From: Chloroflexota bacterium
GTDB lineage: Bacteria; Chloroflexota; Dehalococcoidia; JACQTR01
NCBI GenBank assembly: GCA_016210705.1
Contig: JACQTR010000129.1
Coordinates: 1 to 9,252, forward strand
Length of the DNA: 9,252 bases
Direction of reading: 5' to 3'
The notes beneath the pieces are model-generated. The model worked only from the letters and a program-made list of their open reading frames with translations. It did not search any database and was not told where the DNA came from. Position 1 is the first letter of the stretch, and each line of letters opens with the position of its first letter. The position numbers and the translations under genes were made by a program. Below are positions 1-6,383 of this stretch, in pieces.

Positions 1-96
1 ACAAATAAGAATTATTGTGTTATAGTGCACATGAGTCCAGACCTGGAGTAGTATGACAGGCTGAGTAGGCGGAGACGTCGCCAGAAAATAGCTAAA

Positions 97-762
97 ATGA
101 AAGATGAGTTCATCGCCTTGGTATCTCATGAGCTTCGGACGCCGCTGAGCGTAATCATGGTAGCTATCAAAGCTGCCCAAAGCAAAGGCGTAAATACTGA
201 AGAAGCCCATGAACTTTTGGAGGAGGCGGAACACAGCGCTGAGTCGCTGGCTAGAATACTTGACAATCTGATTGAGTTATCACGATACGACGCCCAGCGC
301 TTATCTCTTACCTGGGATTCTCTGGATATCACTCAGGTGATAAGGCAGGTTGTGGCGAAGGAGCAAGCCTACCTAAAGGATCACAAAATCGCCCTCGATA
401 TTGCAGAAAGGTTGCCATCAATTGAGGCTGACCTGGTGAGGCTACAGCAAGTAATTCGTAACCTTCTGGATAACGCATCTAAGCATTCTACCCAGGGTAC
501 CGAGTTACGTATTTCAGCCAGGCAACAAAACCAGTCTCTTCTGATAGGCGTTAGCGACCAGGGAAAGGGTATAGCCAAGGCTGATCAGGACAAGTTGTTT
601 CAGCCGTTTCAGCTGGTGGGAGAAGCCATAGTGGGCAAAGGTTTAGGGCTTGGGTTACTGGTTTGTCAGAGATTGGTGGAGGCGCATGGCGGCCAATTCT
701 GGGTGGAGTCTAATCTGGGCAAGGGTTCTACATTCTGGTTTACACTACCTTTAGCCCGTTAG
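97..762 (+). CDS. Sensor histidine kinase, catalytic core only (HisKA + HATPase_c)
   Basis: A 221-residue protein holding the whole transmitter of a two-component kinase and little else. The phospho-acceptor H-box is at residues 5-20 (SHELRTPL, His11), so the dimerisation helix starts almost at the N-terminus. The ATP-binding domain has an N-box (RNLLDNASKH, Asn122 and Asn126), G1 (DQGKGI, 154-159), F-box (LFQPF, 167-171) and G2 (GKGLGLGL, 180-187). It should autophosphorylate on His11 and pass phosphate to a receiver. No membrane or PAS/GAF sensor precedes it: the frame is open upstream only to a TAG at 49-51, and the other two frames also carry stops. The ATG at 97 has no good ribosome site (only a GGCGGAG about 23 bases upstream). 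In-frame codons 52-96 encode an Arg/Lys-rich stretch ending IAKMKDEF, as expected just before an H-box. It is therefore either a natural soluble kinase or the remnant of a longer one whose 5' part decayed. It converges on the regulator at 799-1167. Confidence 0.88.
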   Translation: MKDEFIALVSHELRTPLSVIMVAIKAAQSKGVNTEEAHELLEEAEHSAESLARILDNLIELSRYDAQRLSLTWDSLDITQVIRQVVAKEQAYLKDHKIALDIAERLPSIEADLVRLQQVIRNLLDNASKHSTQGTELRISARQQNQSLLIGVSDQGKGIAKADQDKLFQPFQLVGEAIVGKGLGLGLLVCQRLVEAHGGQFWVESNLGKGSTFWFTLPLAR

Positions 763-798
763 AGCAAGCCAGATGAGGAATCGCCTCTAGATAGCTTC

Positions 799-1167
799 TC
801 ATGAGGTTTGGTCGGAATTGCCCAGAAGTATCTCTATTTGCCGCATAAGCTGATCAGGGTCGAACGGCTTAGCAATTGAATCGCTCGCACCCCGTTTCAT
901 AGCTAATTGGATGATGTCTGGCATGCCAGTAAAAACGATTATCGGCACCCGCGAGAAGGTACGCACCCTTTCCAGTACGTCCATTCCACTCACGCCGGGC
1001 ATTAACAAATCTAGAAGCACAAGATCTGGCTGCTGTGTTCGTACAAGGTCAACTGCTTCAGTGCCGCTGGTGGTAGTTACGACCTCATAGCCATGGAGTC
1101 GCAGCTTCATGCGGAGAACTTTTCCTATAGCCGGTTCGTCGTCAACAACTAGTATTCTTTGATTCAT
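799..1167 (-). CDS. Single-domain response regulator (receiver only, CheY-like fold)
   Basis: A 122-residue protein that is just one receiver domain, with no DNA-binding or enzymatic output. The acidic pocket is Asp9/Asp10 (ILVVDDEP), the phospho-acceptor is Asp53 (LVLLDLLMPG), the switch Thr is Thr80 (VFTG), and Lys100 is followed by the usual cis-Pro101 (AKPF). All catalytic residues are present, so it should be phosphorylated and act by protein-protein contact, in a phosphorelay, or as a phosphate sink. The likely donor is the kinase at 97-762, whose 3' end lies 36 bases from this stop codon. Convergent orientation is atypical for a cognate pair, so the pairing is inferred. The start ATG at 1167 sits only about seven bases after the predicted transcription start, and there is no Shine-Dalgarno site at normal spacing. 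Translation is probably near-leaderless. Confidence 0.93.
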   Translation of the reverse strand: MNQRILVVDDEPAIGKVLRMKLRLHGYEVVTTTSGTEAVDLVRTQQPDLVLLDLLMPGVSGMDVLERVRTFSRVPIIVFTGMPDIIQLAMKRGASDSIAKPFDPDQLMRQIEILLGNSDQTS

Positions 1168-1180
1168 ATGCGTAATAGTT

Positions 1181-1208
1181 ATTGTATGCTTCTCATCTGT
1201 AGTGTCAA
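1181..1208 (-). promoter_or_regulatory. Sigma-70-type promoter of the response regulator
   Basis: Read on the minus strand, a perfect -35 box TTGACA (1208-1203) is followed by a 16-base spacer and a -10 box TACAAT (1186-1181), five of six matches to consensus. The predicted transcription start is near 1174, about seven bases upstream of the ATG at 1167. This is the best promoter match in the window, and it places almost no 5' leader on the transcript. Confidence 0.68.
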
Positions 1209-1298
1209 GCCAAATGTACTGCTAAAATTACGTAAGGTCTCTGCGCTTCTTGTATCTGTATGCTTAGAAGGTCCTCAAGCTTTTACTTTAACTCATGT

Positions 1299-2249
1299 TC
1301 AGCTTGCGGCACCTTCGAAGAACTTTTGGGGGCCATACACGCATAGTCGATCCAGAGTTGCTGGCGAGACACCCATTTCTTTAAGCCAAGGTAAGACCAC
1401 GTTCTTAAAATACAGATATCCGTGGGGATTATATTGTTCCCTTGCCGCCTGAGCTTGTTCCCAACCCTCCCCAGCGATGTGAACTATCACCCAGTCATGG
1501 GAAGGCAGTAACCGGTCAGCGTATCCGGCTTCCATTAAGGCTCGCATTGTTCTCGTTCGCTCTATCGGGGTGACCCCTCCACCTGGATAGCGATCCAGCC
1601 CTAAATAGCATCCCTTCTCCAAAAGTTTAGTTAGATATGCCACATCGGTAGTATCATTAGAGTGATCCATCTTCACTCGGGCAAGGTTTACCCCTTCTTC
1701 TTCGAGTACCCGGAGTTGTTGTTCTCCCACCCTACCCGGTGAATATGAATGGAGCGTGACAGGAACTCCGGTCTCCAGGTGGGCCCTGGCCACCCCGCGT
1801 AGAACCCTTTCCTCCATTGACGTTACCCCCCCAGCGTCGCTGGCTGCTTTGATAATCCCAGCCTTAATATTTGTCCCCGAGATACCCTCTTTAATTTCTC
1901 GCACAAATATTTGGGCGAATTGGTTGGCGGAAAGCCCTTGAAAAAAACGAGGTATGTCTAACCACCAACCGGTGCAAGCGATGATGTTGACCCCACTCCT
2001 GCGGGAGGCCTCAGCCATTACCTCCACGTCTCGGCCGAGGTCAGGGGTAGTGGCATCAACGATGGTATCCACTCCACCCTGCTTCGCTCGAATTAGCTCG
2101 GCTACAATACGATCCATAAAGTTACTGCCTAAAAGCTCGGGGAAATCTCGAGGTATGCCAGCCGAGGCCGCCAGAAGGTGTTCATGCATAAGAGTGAAAC
2201 CCAATTGGGAGGAATCCACGGCTCCCAGGACAGTGTTGATAGCGGTCAT
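1299..2249 (-). CDS. Phosphotriesterase-family metallohydrolase (PTE/PLL/PHP-like)
   Basis: A 316-residue amidohydrolase-superfamily TIM barrel, normal length for phosphotriesterase-like lactonases and PHP proteins. The binuclear metal site is complete: His22 and His24 (MHEHLL), Lys134 as the candidate carboxylated bridging lysine (AGIIKAAS), His167 (VTLHSYS), His196 (KMDHSND) and Asp252 (LPSHDW). The LGLDRYPG segment (216-223) and the C-terminal VYGPQKFFEG are also family-typical. Members hydrolyse lactones, esters or organophosphotriesters. The sequence does not tell which, and native lactone or ester substrates are more likely than pesticides. There is no signal peptide, so it is probably cytoplasmic. 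The ATG at 2249 has a strong AAAAGGAG site seven bases upstream. It lies 52 bases downstream of the nitroreductase gene on the same strand, so the two are probably co-transcribed. No convincing terminator follows it. Confidence 0.92.
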   Translation of the reverse strand: MTAINTVLGAVDSSQLGFTLMHEHLLAASAGIPRDFPELLGSNFMDRIVAELIRAKQGGVDTIVDATTPDLGRDVEVMAEASRRSGVNIIACTGWWLDIPRFFQGLSANQFAQIFVREIKEGISGTNIKAGIIKAASDAGGVTSMEERVLRGVARAHLETGVPVTLHSYSPGRVGEQQLRVLEEEGVNLARVKMDHSNDTTDVAYLTKLLEKGCYLGLDRYPGGGVTPIERTRTMRALMEAGYADRLLPSHDWVIVHIAGEGWEQAQAAREQYNPHGYLYFKNVVLPWLKEMGVSPATLDRLCVYGPQKFFEGAAS

Positions 2250-2301
2250 CTCGATTCTCCTTTTAAATAGGACCTATTGTTATTATTTCAGGGTCGAAAC
2301 T

Positions 2302-2811
2302 TTACCAATGTTCGTAGCGCACCAATTCGGTTAAGGGTTTGCGCTTTTTGGGCCTAGGTTGGTCGGCGGGATAGCCCAGGGGTGTGAAGGCAATGGGTTC
2401 TACTTCCGGGGGTAAGCCCAGCACCTCTCGAGCCGCCGATGCATCCAGCGCTCCAATCCAGCAGGTGCCCAGCCCTAGCTCGGTAGCCGCCAAAATAAGG
2501 TGGTCCATAGCAATGGCCACATCTACATCACAATAGTTTTTTCCATCGCGACGAACCCAGGCTTGGTCGCGAAGCCCGCAGACACAAATAACTAACGGCG
2601 CCTCCACGAACCAGGGTCTGCCATATATTCGCCCCAGCTCTTCCTCTTGGCCTGCGGTGTGGATTACCAGGAATTGAAATGGCTGACGGTTGGCAGCGGT
2701 GGGGGCTTGAGAGGCCGCCTCCAGAATATACTGTAGTTTTTTGTCTTCCACGGGGTCGGGAAGGTATGACCGCACGCTGTATCGCTTCTTAATCAATGAT
2801 AAGAGCTTCAT
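2302..2811 (-). CDS. Nitroreductase-family FMN-dependent oxidoreductase
   Basis: A 169-residue member of the compact class of nitroreductases. FMN phosphate contacts are expected at KRYSVRSY (residues 9-16, Arg10, Ser12, Arg14). The APTAANRQPFQF segment (36-47) is the characteristic flavin loop, GTCWIGA (115-121) lies by the flavin ring, and the C-terminal LGYPADQPRPKKRKPL is typical of short family members. Such proteins are soluble homodimers that transfer hydride from NAD(P)H to nitro compounds, quinones, enones or other acceptors. The physiological substrate cannot be read from the sequence. The ATG at 2811 is preceded by an AAAAGGGG purine-rich ribosome site. It is the upstream member of a probable two-gene unit with the phosphotriesterase-like hydrolase. 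It is much shorter than classical NfsA/NfsB enzymes (about 220-240 residues) but complete for its subgroup. Confidence 0.91.
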   Translation of the reverse strand: MKLLSLIKKRYSVRSYLPDPVEDKKLQYILEAASQAPTAANRQPFQFLVIHTAGQEEELGRIYGRPWFVEAPLVICVCGLRDQAWVRRDGKNYCDVDVAIAMDHLILAATELGLGTCWIGALDASAAREVLGLPPEVEPIAFTPLGYPADQPRPKKRKPLTELVRYEHW

Positions 2812-2866
2812 TTTTATCCCCTTTTAGAAATAGACTTTGCTCCGGAACGGTCATAAGCCCCCGTCC

Positions 2867-2894
2867 AGGGCTCCCGGCCCTTTGCCTCAGGGCC
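2867..2894. repeat. Two competing GC-rich hairpins upstream of the nitroreductase gene
   Basis: AGGGC occurs at 2867-2871 and again at 2889-2893, and the GCCCT between them (2877-2881) can pair with either copy. One option is a 5-bp stem with a 5-base loop (2867-2881). The other is a 5-bp stem GGCCC/GGGCC (2876-2894) with a 9-base loop. The element lies about 55-85 bases upstream of the nitroreductase start in the 268-bp gap 2812-3079, which contains no credible gene. It could be leader structure or chance. Confidence 0.3.
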
Positions 2895-2996
2895 ATATAT
2901 TGATTTTGGTAACAAGGCATATTGTTTCAGATTTCAGGCGTTATTGCAATAAGTTGGGAAATCCCTGTCCCTCGATCATGCTGTTCGGTGCTTCTC

Positions 2997-3025
2997 TTTA
3001 CCACTTCTTTAGGGTTTGGTATTAT
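2997..3025 (+). promoter_or_regulatory. Probable promoter of the GT-C glycosyltransferase
   Basis: TTTACC (2997-3002, four of six -35 matches), a 17-base spacer, and TATTAT (3020-3025, five of six -10 matches) predict a transcript starting near 3032, about 48 bases before the TTG start at 3080. The match is moderate, and it is the only decent plus-strand candidate I found in the 2812-3079 gap. Confidence 0.42.
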
Positions 3026-3079
3026 GTTCAAAATGATGCACTCATGTAGCTGGGAGTGTAATCCTTCGCCGTTTCGCCC

Positions 3080-5401
3080 TTGCTTAGCAGGTTGACGTAC
3101 GCCCCTCGTTTTTGGCTTCCCTTTGTAGTTATTGCGCTGACGGCGCTGGCTATAGGCTTTTTGACAGTGCCGAACGCCGCCCTAGACGACTCTTATATCA
3201 CCTACCGTTACGCTCTCAATCTGCTCGAAGGCCATAGCTTTGTATTCAATCCTGGTGATCATACGTTGACCACTACGGCCGGGGGATATGCCTTGCTCCT
3301 TTCGGTGCTGGGCTTCATCTTTGGCCATGACTTCCCTACCATAAGCAATTTGCTAAGCGTGTTTTCTATACTGTTGGGTGGGCTATTTATTTACGGTATT
3401 GCCGCTTCTAGCTCTCACCGCGTCGCTGGTCTTGTGGGAGCGGTCCTTTTTCAGGCTTCACCTCTGGTGTTGGAATCGGTGGGGATGGAAACCGCGACTT
3501 ACATGGCCGCATTACTGGGTGGGCTCTATGCCTTCAAAATAGGCCGACCTATGGCCGGAGGCATTGCCCTGGGCGCTGCCTTTACCCTTCGTCCCGATGC
3601 TGTAATTCCCGTTGCTATAGTGTTTGCTTTCCATATCTTCCATACTCGCCGTATTCCCTGGGCTCCGGCATTGGCGGCAGCGGCAGTATCAGTGCCTTAT
3701 TTACTTTTTTTAATGATCCTATTTGGCTCGCCTTTTCCTGTAACTCTGGCGGCCAAGGCGGCCCAACAGGGCCTTGGTTTCCCCAGTTTCATAAGTGGCG
3801 GCCTCAGTGCCTTCACCGAGTACGCAAGGGTATCGCCCTTCTTTTGGCTGTTTTTATTATTTATCGCCGCCGGGATGGTGCAAATACCCAAAAATAGATG
3901 GGCCTGGCCTTTGGTGCTCTGGGCTGTAGTGCACTCCGTGGCCTACTTTCTTCTAAATGTTACATTTTACCGATGGTACTATGTACCGCTCATGCCCGCG
4001 GTAGGGCTGCTTATTGGACTGGGTTTCGAGCTTGGGTTGAATATGTTTAGACAGGCAACCGCATCGTGGTCTCGAAGTTGGGCCCGTTATGGGGTGGCTG
4101 CCGCGCTGGGTCTGGCGGCAGTGTCACCCTTCGTAGCCGAAGGTACTTGGATGAGGCATATGATGCTCGGCTTCCCCGATGCCCGCGAGCGCTATTACTG
4201 TGAAGCAGGCCGCTGGCTACAGGATAACACGGACCCCAAGGCTACGGTAGGAGTGGCTGAAGTCGGCATTATGGGCTACTACTCCGAGCGCAATATGGTG
4301 GACTTCCTGGGACTAACTTCTCGCAAGACGGCCCGAGCCCTGGAACACGACGACATTTTCTGGCCCATCGCCCATTTCCAGCCAGACTACCTGGTGTTCA
4401 CCGGAGAATACCCCTTATGGAATTATCCTATCTACAGCGACAAATGGTTCAACTACACATACAAACTGGCGACACATATAGACTTGTCGGTAAGTAAGGA
4501 GTCCCTAGAACGATTCCCCAGTGGGCCCACGAAGCAAGGGCCCTTCGTCATCTACCAACGCTCGCGTCCACAGCTGAATGCCCTGGAGGAATTTCGACCT
4601 CTTCAAGGCGATTTTGAAGGGCGATTGCGGCTAGAGGGTTTCGGCATCACAGCCCACGATATTCTGCCTGGCGACTACGCCGCTGTTTCTTTGACATGGA
4701 ACATTACATCCCCTCTAGCGGAACCGCTAGACGTGTTCGTACATGCGGTCAACGAACGAGGTATCGTCGTGGCCCAAGCCGATGTGACCGTTAATAGCCC
4801 CAAATGGCCCCTTCACCACCAGGTTCAGCATTATGCCTTTATGCGCGTGCCGTTGGATACCCCTCCGGGAAACTATCGCCTCGTGGCTGGACTTGCCAAG
4901 TTGCCAACCGGAGAACGCCTAAAGGTGGTTGATGACGGTGTATCGATAGGCACGTCTGTCGACGTTGGCGGTCTAAAAGTCTTGCCAGCGCCCGAGCCAG
5001 CTTCAATAGATGTCTTTGACTTACCCCAGCGCAGCGACTATTCGGCAGGTGGGGTTAGGTTGCTGGGCTGGAAATTGCTCGACCAGCCACAGGCGGGCAA
5101 AGGATTCCGCCTTCGCTTTACTTTCCAAAAGATGGATCAGGTAAGCAATGGCCTAGCTGTGGTCATACGAGCGCGGGATGGTGACGGCAATCTGCTGGCA
5201 GAAGGCGGGACACCCTTGGCAACAGAGTACTATCCTATTACAGCATGGCGTCCAGGTGAGGCGATAGCCTCTTGGTTGGACATTTTAGTTCCTGCAAACG
5301 CTCCACCAAAGATGTACCTGAGCGCTACCCTGGTAGATAGAGCCACAGGCCTGGGGTACCCAGAGGCATCTTTAGGCGAAGTATCAGTAGAAAGACCATA
5401 G
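3080..5401 (+). CDS. Polytopic GT-C membrane glycosyltransferase with two C-terminal beta domains
   Basis: A 773-residue integral membrane protein. Residues about 10-355 form around ten hydrophobic segments with GT-C features. There is an early extracytoplasmic acidic pair Asp36-Asp37 (LDDSYITYRYA), a conserved ESVGMET loop (132-138), LRPDA (170-174), and FGSPFPVTLAAKAA (215-228), reminiscent of the PNTxxAK region of AftB-type arabinofuranosyltransferases. Such enzymes take polyprenyl-phosphate sugars and act on the outer face of the membrane, building polysaccharide, glycolipid or glycoprotein. Donor and acceptor are unknown. Residues 356-500 are a soluble segment. Residues about 505-636 and 643-772 are two similar beta-rich domains (RLEGF/RLLGW, VNERG/RDGDG, TPPGNY/APPKMY), a pattern frequent in Chloroflexota. 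The start is uncertain: TTG at 3080 has no good Shine-Dalgarno site, a second TTG lies at 3092, and an in-frame stop at 3059-3061 excludes anything longer. It looks monocistronic and converges on the gene at 5452. Confidence 0.85.
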   Translation: MLSRLTYAPRFWLPFVVIALTALAIGFLTVPNAALDDSYITYRYALNLLEGHSFVFNPGDHTLTTTAGGYALLLSVLGFIFGHDFPTISNLLSVFSILLGGLFIYGIAASSSHRVAGLVGAVLFQASPLVLESVGMETATYMAALLGGLYAFKIGRPMAGGIALGAAFTLRPDAVIPVAIVFAFHIFHTRRIPWAPALAAAAVSVPYLLFLMILFGSPFPVTLAAKAAQQGLGFPSFISGGLSAFTEYARVSPFFWLFLLFIAAGMVQIPKNRWAWPLVLWAVVHSVAYFLLNVTFYRWYYVPLMPAVGLLIGLGFELGLNMFRQATASWSRSWARYGVAAALGLAAVSPFVAEGTWMRHMMLGFPDARERYYCEAGRWLQDNTDPKATVGVAEVGIMGYYSERNMVDFLGLTSRKTARALEHDDIFWPIAHFQPDYLVFTGEYPLWNYPIYSDKWFNYTYKLATHIDLSVSKESLERFPSGPTKQGPFVIYQRSRPQLNALEEFRPLQGDFEGRLRLEGFGITAHDILPGDYAAVSLTWNITSPLAEPLDVFVHAVNERGIVVAQADVTVNSPKWPLHHQVQHYAFMRVPLDTPPGNYRLVAGLAKLPTGERLKVVDDGVSIGTSVDVGGLKVLPAPEPASIDVFDLPQRSDYSAGGVRLLGWKLLDQPQAGKGFRLRFTFQKMDQVSNGLAVVIRARDGDGNLLAEGGTPLATEYYPITAWRPGEAIASWLDILVPANAPPKMYLSATLVDRATGLGYPEASLGEVSVERP

Positions 5402-5451
5402 CCAGCCGCTTTGCATTCTCGTCAAACCTTGCGCTAACAGCCGACCATCTT

Positions 5452-5631
5452 TTATCGGTGCTGGTGCTCTGTTTCTTGTTTGGCCACCTCCACCGTCCTG
5501 ATCAAGTTCTGAACAGCTTCATCAAGGCTCATGTTTTCAAGCTTGGCGCTTTTCTCCAGATGCTCTATGGTGAGGTAGTCTGGATTGCCATGGGTGTCAT
5601 GAGGACTCAAACAACCACAAGTGAGACACAT
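5452..5631 (-). CDS. Small Cys-rich protein of unknown function (59 aa)
   Basis: A 59-residue protein starting MCLTCGCLSPHDTHGNP and ending EHQHR. I support it as real because a perfect AAAGGAGG ribosome site lies six bases before the ATG at 5631, and because the CxxCxC N-terminus (Cys2, Cys5, Cys7) followed by an HDxHGNP motif resembles a conserved short hypothetical family I recall from Chloroflexota and other soil bacteria. The Cys and His residues suggest metal binding. Residues 20-55 look helical and charged (LEKSAKLENMSLDEA). There is no signal peptide or membrane segment. It follows the lipoprotein gene by 53 bases on the same strand and is probably co-transcribed with it. Its function is unknown. 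The overlapping plus-strand open frame is a shadow. Confidence 0.78.
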   Translation of the reverse strand: MCLTCGCLSPHDTHGNPDYLTIEHLEKSAKLENMSLDEAVQNLIRTVEVAKQETEHQHR

Positions 5632-5684
5632 GGAAAACCTCCTTTGTGTTGCGTTGGGCGTTCTAACTTATTTAATTGGCCCCT

Positions 5685-6128
5685 TTATTTTACCGTGATT
5701 GTAACCTTGGTAACTATAGCGGGATCCAAAGGGGTGTGGTCGTTGTTTACCAACTGGACGGCCAAAGTATGCGTTCCGGGTTTTACATTGGGCCAGGTGT
5801 AGGAGCTTTCTGCTATAGCGTGATAAGTTCCTTCGGCGCTAACGGCAGGCTTACCTGACGTAGTAGGAACAGGATCGACATCCAAGTAGAAATGCACATG
5901 GCCCTCGCCTTGGTAGTTTGGCCCTCCTACTTGACCGAACTTAAAGTTGGATAATTTAATAGAAACCTTAACATCGCCAGCAGATACAGAGGAGCCCTCT
6001 TTCGGAGCAGTGATCTCAATGCTAGGTTTACCCTCTTCGCCTTCTCCGCACGCGGTTGCAAGAATCGCCATCAAGCTGATGACAGTCCCTATTATAAGAA
6101 CCACCCATCGTTTGCTGATGCCGTTCAT
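5685..6128 (-). CDS. Lipoprotein with DUF4399-like His-containing beta domain
   Basis: A 147-residue exported lipoprotein. Lys/Arg near the N-terminus, a hydrophobic segment (residues 8-26) and the lipobox LATAC (Cys27) indicate signal peptidase II processing and membrane anchoring. An acidic linker (GEGEEGK) leads to one beta-sandwich-like domain. Key features are GEGHVHFYLDVDP (74-86), GTYH (100-103), the aromatic Y-x-W (110-112), and a C-terminal PGTHTLAVQLVNNDHTPL (117-134). These resemble the DUF4399 and related Ig-like domains of exported proteins. The paired histidines could bind a metal, but this is a guess. The ATG at 6128 has AAAGGAGG nine bases upstream. The gene follows a long leader with two mini-ORFs and a predicted promoter at 6312-6340. 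The Cys-rich gene at 5452 follows. Molecular function is unknown. Confidence 0.86.
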   Translation of the reverse strand: MNGISKRWVVLIIGTVISLMAILATACGEGEEGKPSIEITAPKEGSSVSAGDVKVSIKLSNFKFGQVGGPNYQGEGHVHFYLDVDPVPTTSGKPAVSAEGTYHAIAESSYTWPNVKPGTHTLAVQLVNNDHTPLDPAIVTKVTITVK

Positions 6129-6172
6129 GAGAGAAATCCTCCTTTCGGTAACTTCGAGCTGGGTTTGAACAT
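6125..6172 (-). CDS. Candidate 15-codon upstream ORF overlapping the lipoprotein start (ATGA)
   Basis: On the minus strand an ATG at 6172 opens a reading frame for MFKPSSKLPKGGFLS. Its TGA overlaps the lipoprotein ATG as ATGA, the classic arrangement for translational coupling. It has no strong ribosome site of its own, but it begins two bases after the stop of the mini-ORF at 6189-6175, so it could be reached by reinitiation. The lipoprotein's own Shine-Dalgarno lies inside it. It may be chance. Confidence 0.28.
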   Translation of the reverse strand: MFKPSSKLPKGGFLS

Positions 6173-6174
6173 TG

Positions 6175-6189
6175 CTAGGTTTCTACCAT
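6175..6189 (-). CDS. Candidate four-codon leader ORF (MVET) with consensus ribosome site
   Basis: Minus-strand ATG at 6189, three more codons and TAG, preceded by AAAGGAGG (6202-6195) at five bases, as good a ribosome site as any in the window. The 10-mer AAAGGAGGAT also stands before the lipoprotein gene 57 bases downstream. It would load ribosomes on the leader. It could be a regulatory leader peptide, a duplicated initiation region, or the relic of a lost gene. Confidence 0.35.
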   Translation of the reverse strand: MVET

Positions 6190-6249
6190 ACGATCCTCCT
6201 TTAGAAAACTAACAAGATTGAGTAGAGGATTATGATAGGACTTCTTCTT

Positions 6250-6327
6250 GGGAACTTGAGCCGTGCTAGGTGGACTGTTACCGTCTGGGAACTGGTTTGA
6301 GTGGCTCTGGGATACTACTATGTTCCC
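6250..6327. repeat. Three GGGAAC/GTTCCC copies around the lipoprotein promoter
   Basis: GGGAAC stands at 6250-6255 and 6287-6292 (both within TGGGAACT) and inverted as GTTCCC at 6322-6327, the last inside the -35/-10 spacer of the predicted promoter. The spacing is about 35-37 bases. This could be a set of regulator half-sites, but six-base words recur by chance. Confidence 0.22.
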
Positions 6328-6340
6328 TGCAAAATGTCAA
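6312..6340 (-). promoter_or_regulatory. Promoter of the lipoprotein/Cys-rich gene unit
   Basis: On the minus strand, a perfect TTGACA (6340-6335), a 17-base spacer and TAGTAT (6317-6312, four of six -10 matches). Transcription would start near 6305, giving a leader of about 175 bases before the lipoprotein ATG. It lies just after the end of the TehA-like gene, so the lipoprotein unit can be expressed independently of the nitrate operon. I see no convincing terminator between the two. Confidence 0.55.
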
Positions 6341-6383
6341 GCCTTTTAATAGAAACAGCAGGAAAGACGGGGAATTGCCAGTT

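Noticed and set aside
763..805. Possible bidirectional terminator between the convergent kinase and regulator genes
   Set aside because: Only a 4-bp GAGG/CCTC stem and an 8-bp CTCATGAG palindrome are present, with no T-run on either strand.
1261..1298. Possible terminator after the phosphotriesterase-like gene
   Set aside because: The GCTT...AAGC inverted sequence pairs imperfectly with bulges and has no following T-tract in the direction of transcription.
2837..3049. Plus-strand open frame of 70 codons in the gap before the glycosyltransferase
   Set aside because: No ribosome site, no recognisable motif, low-complexity composition unlike neighbours; it overlaps the probable promoter at 2997-3025.
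3697..3891. Minus-strand 64-codon frame within the glycosyltransferase
   Set aside because: It is antisense to a membrane-helix coding region and has no independent support.
5458..5802. Plus-strand 114-codon frame between the glycosyltransferase and lipoprotein genes
   Set aside because: It lies antisense to the Cys-rich gene and the lipoprotein 3' end, both of which have excellent ribosome sites and family-like features; the plus frame has neither.
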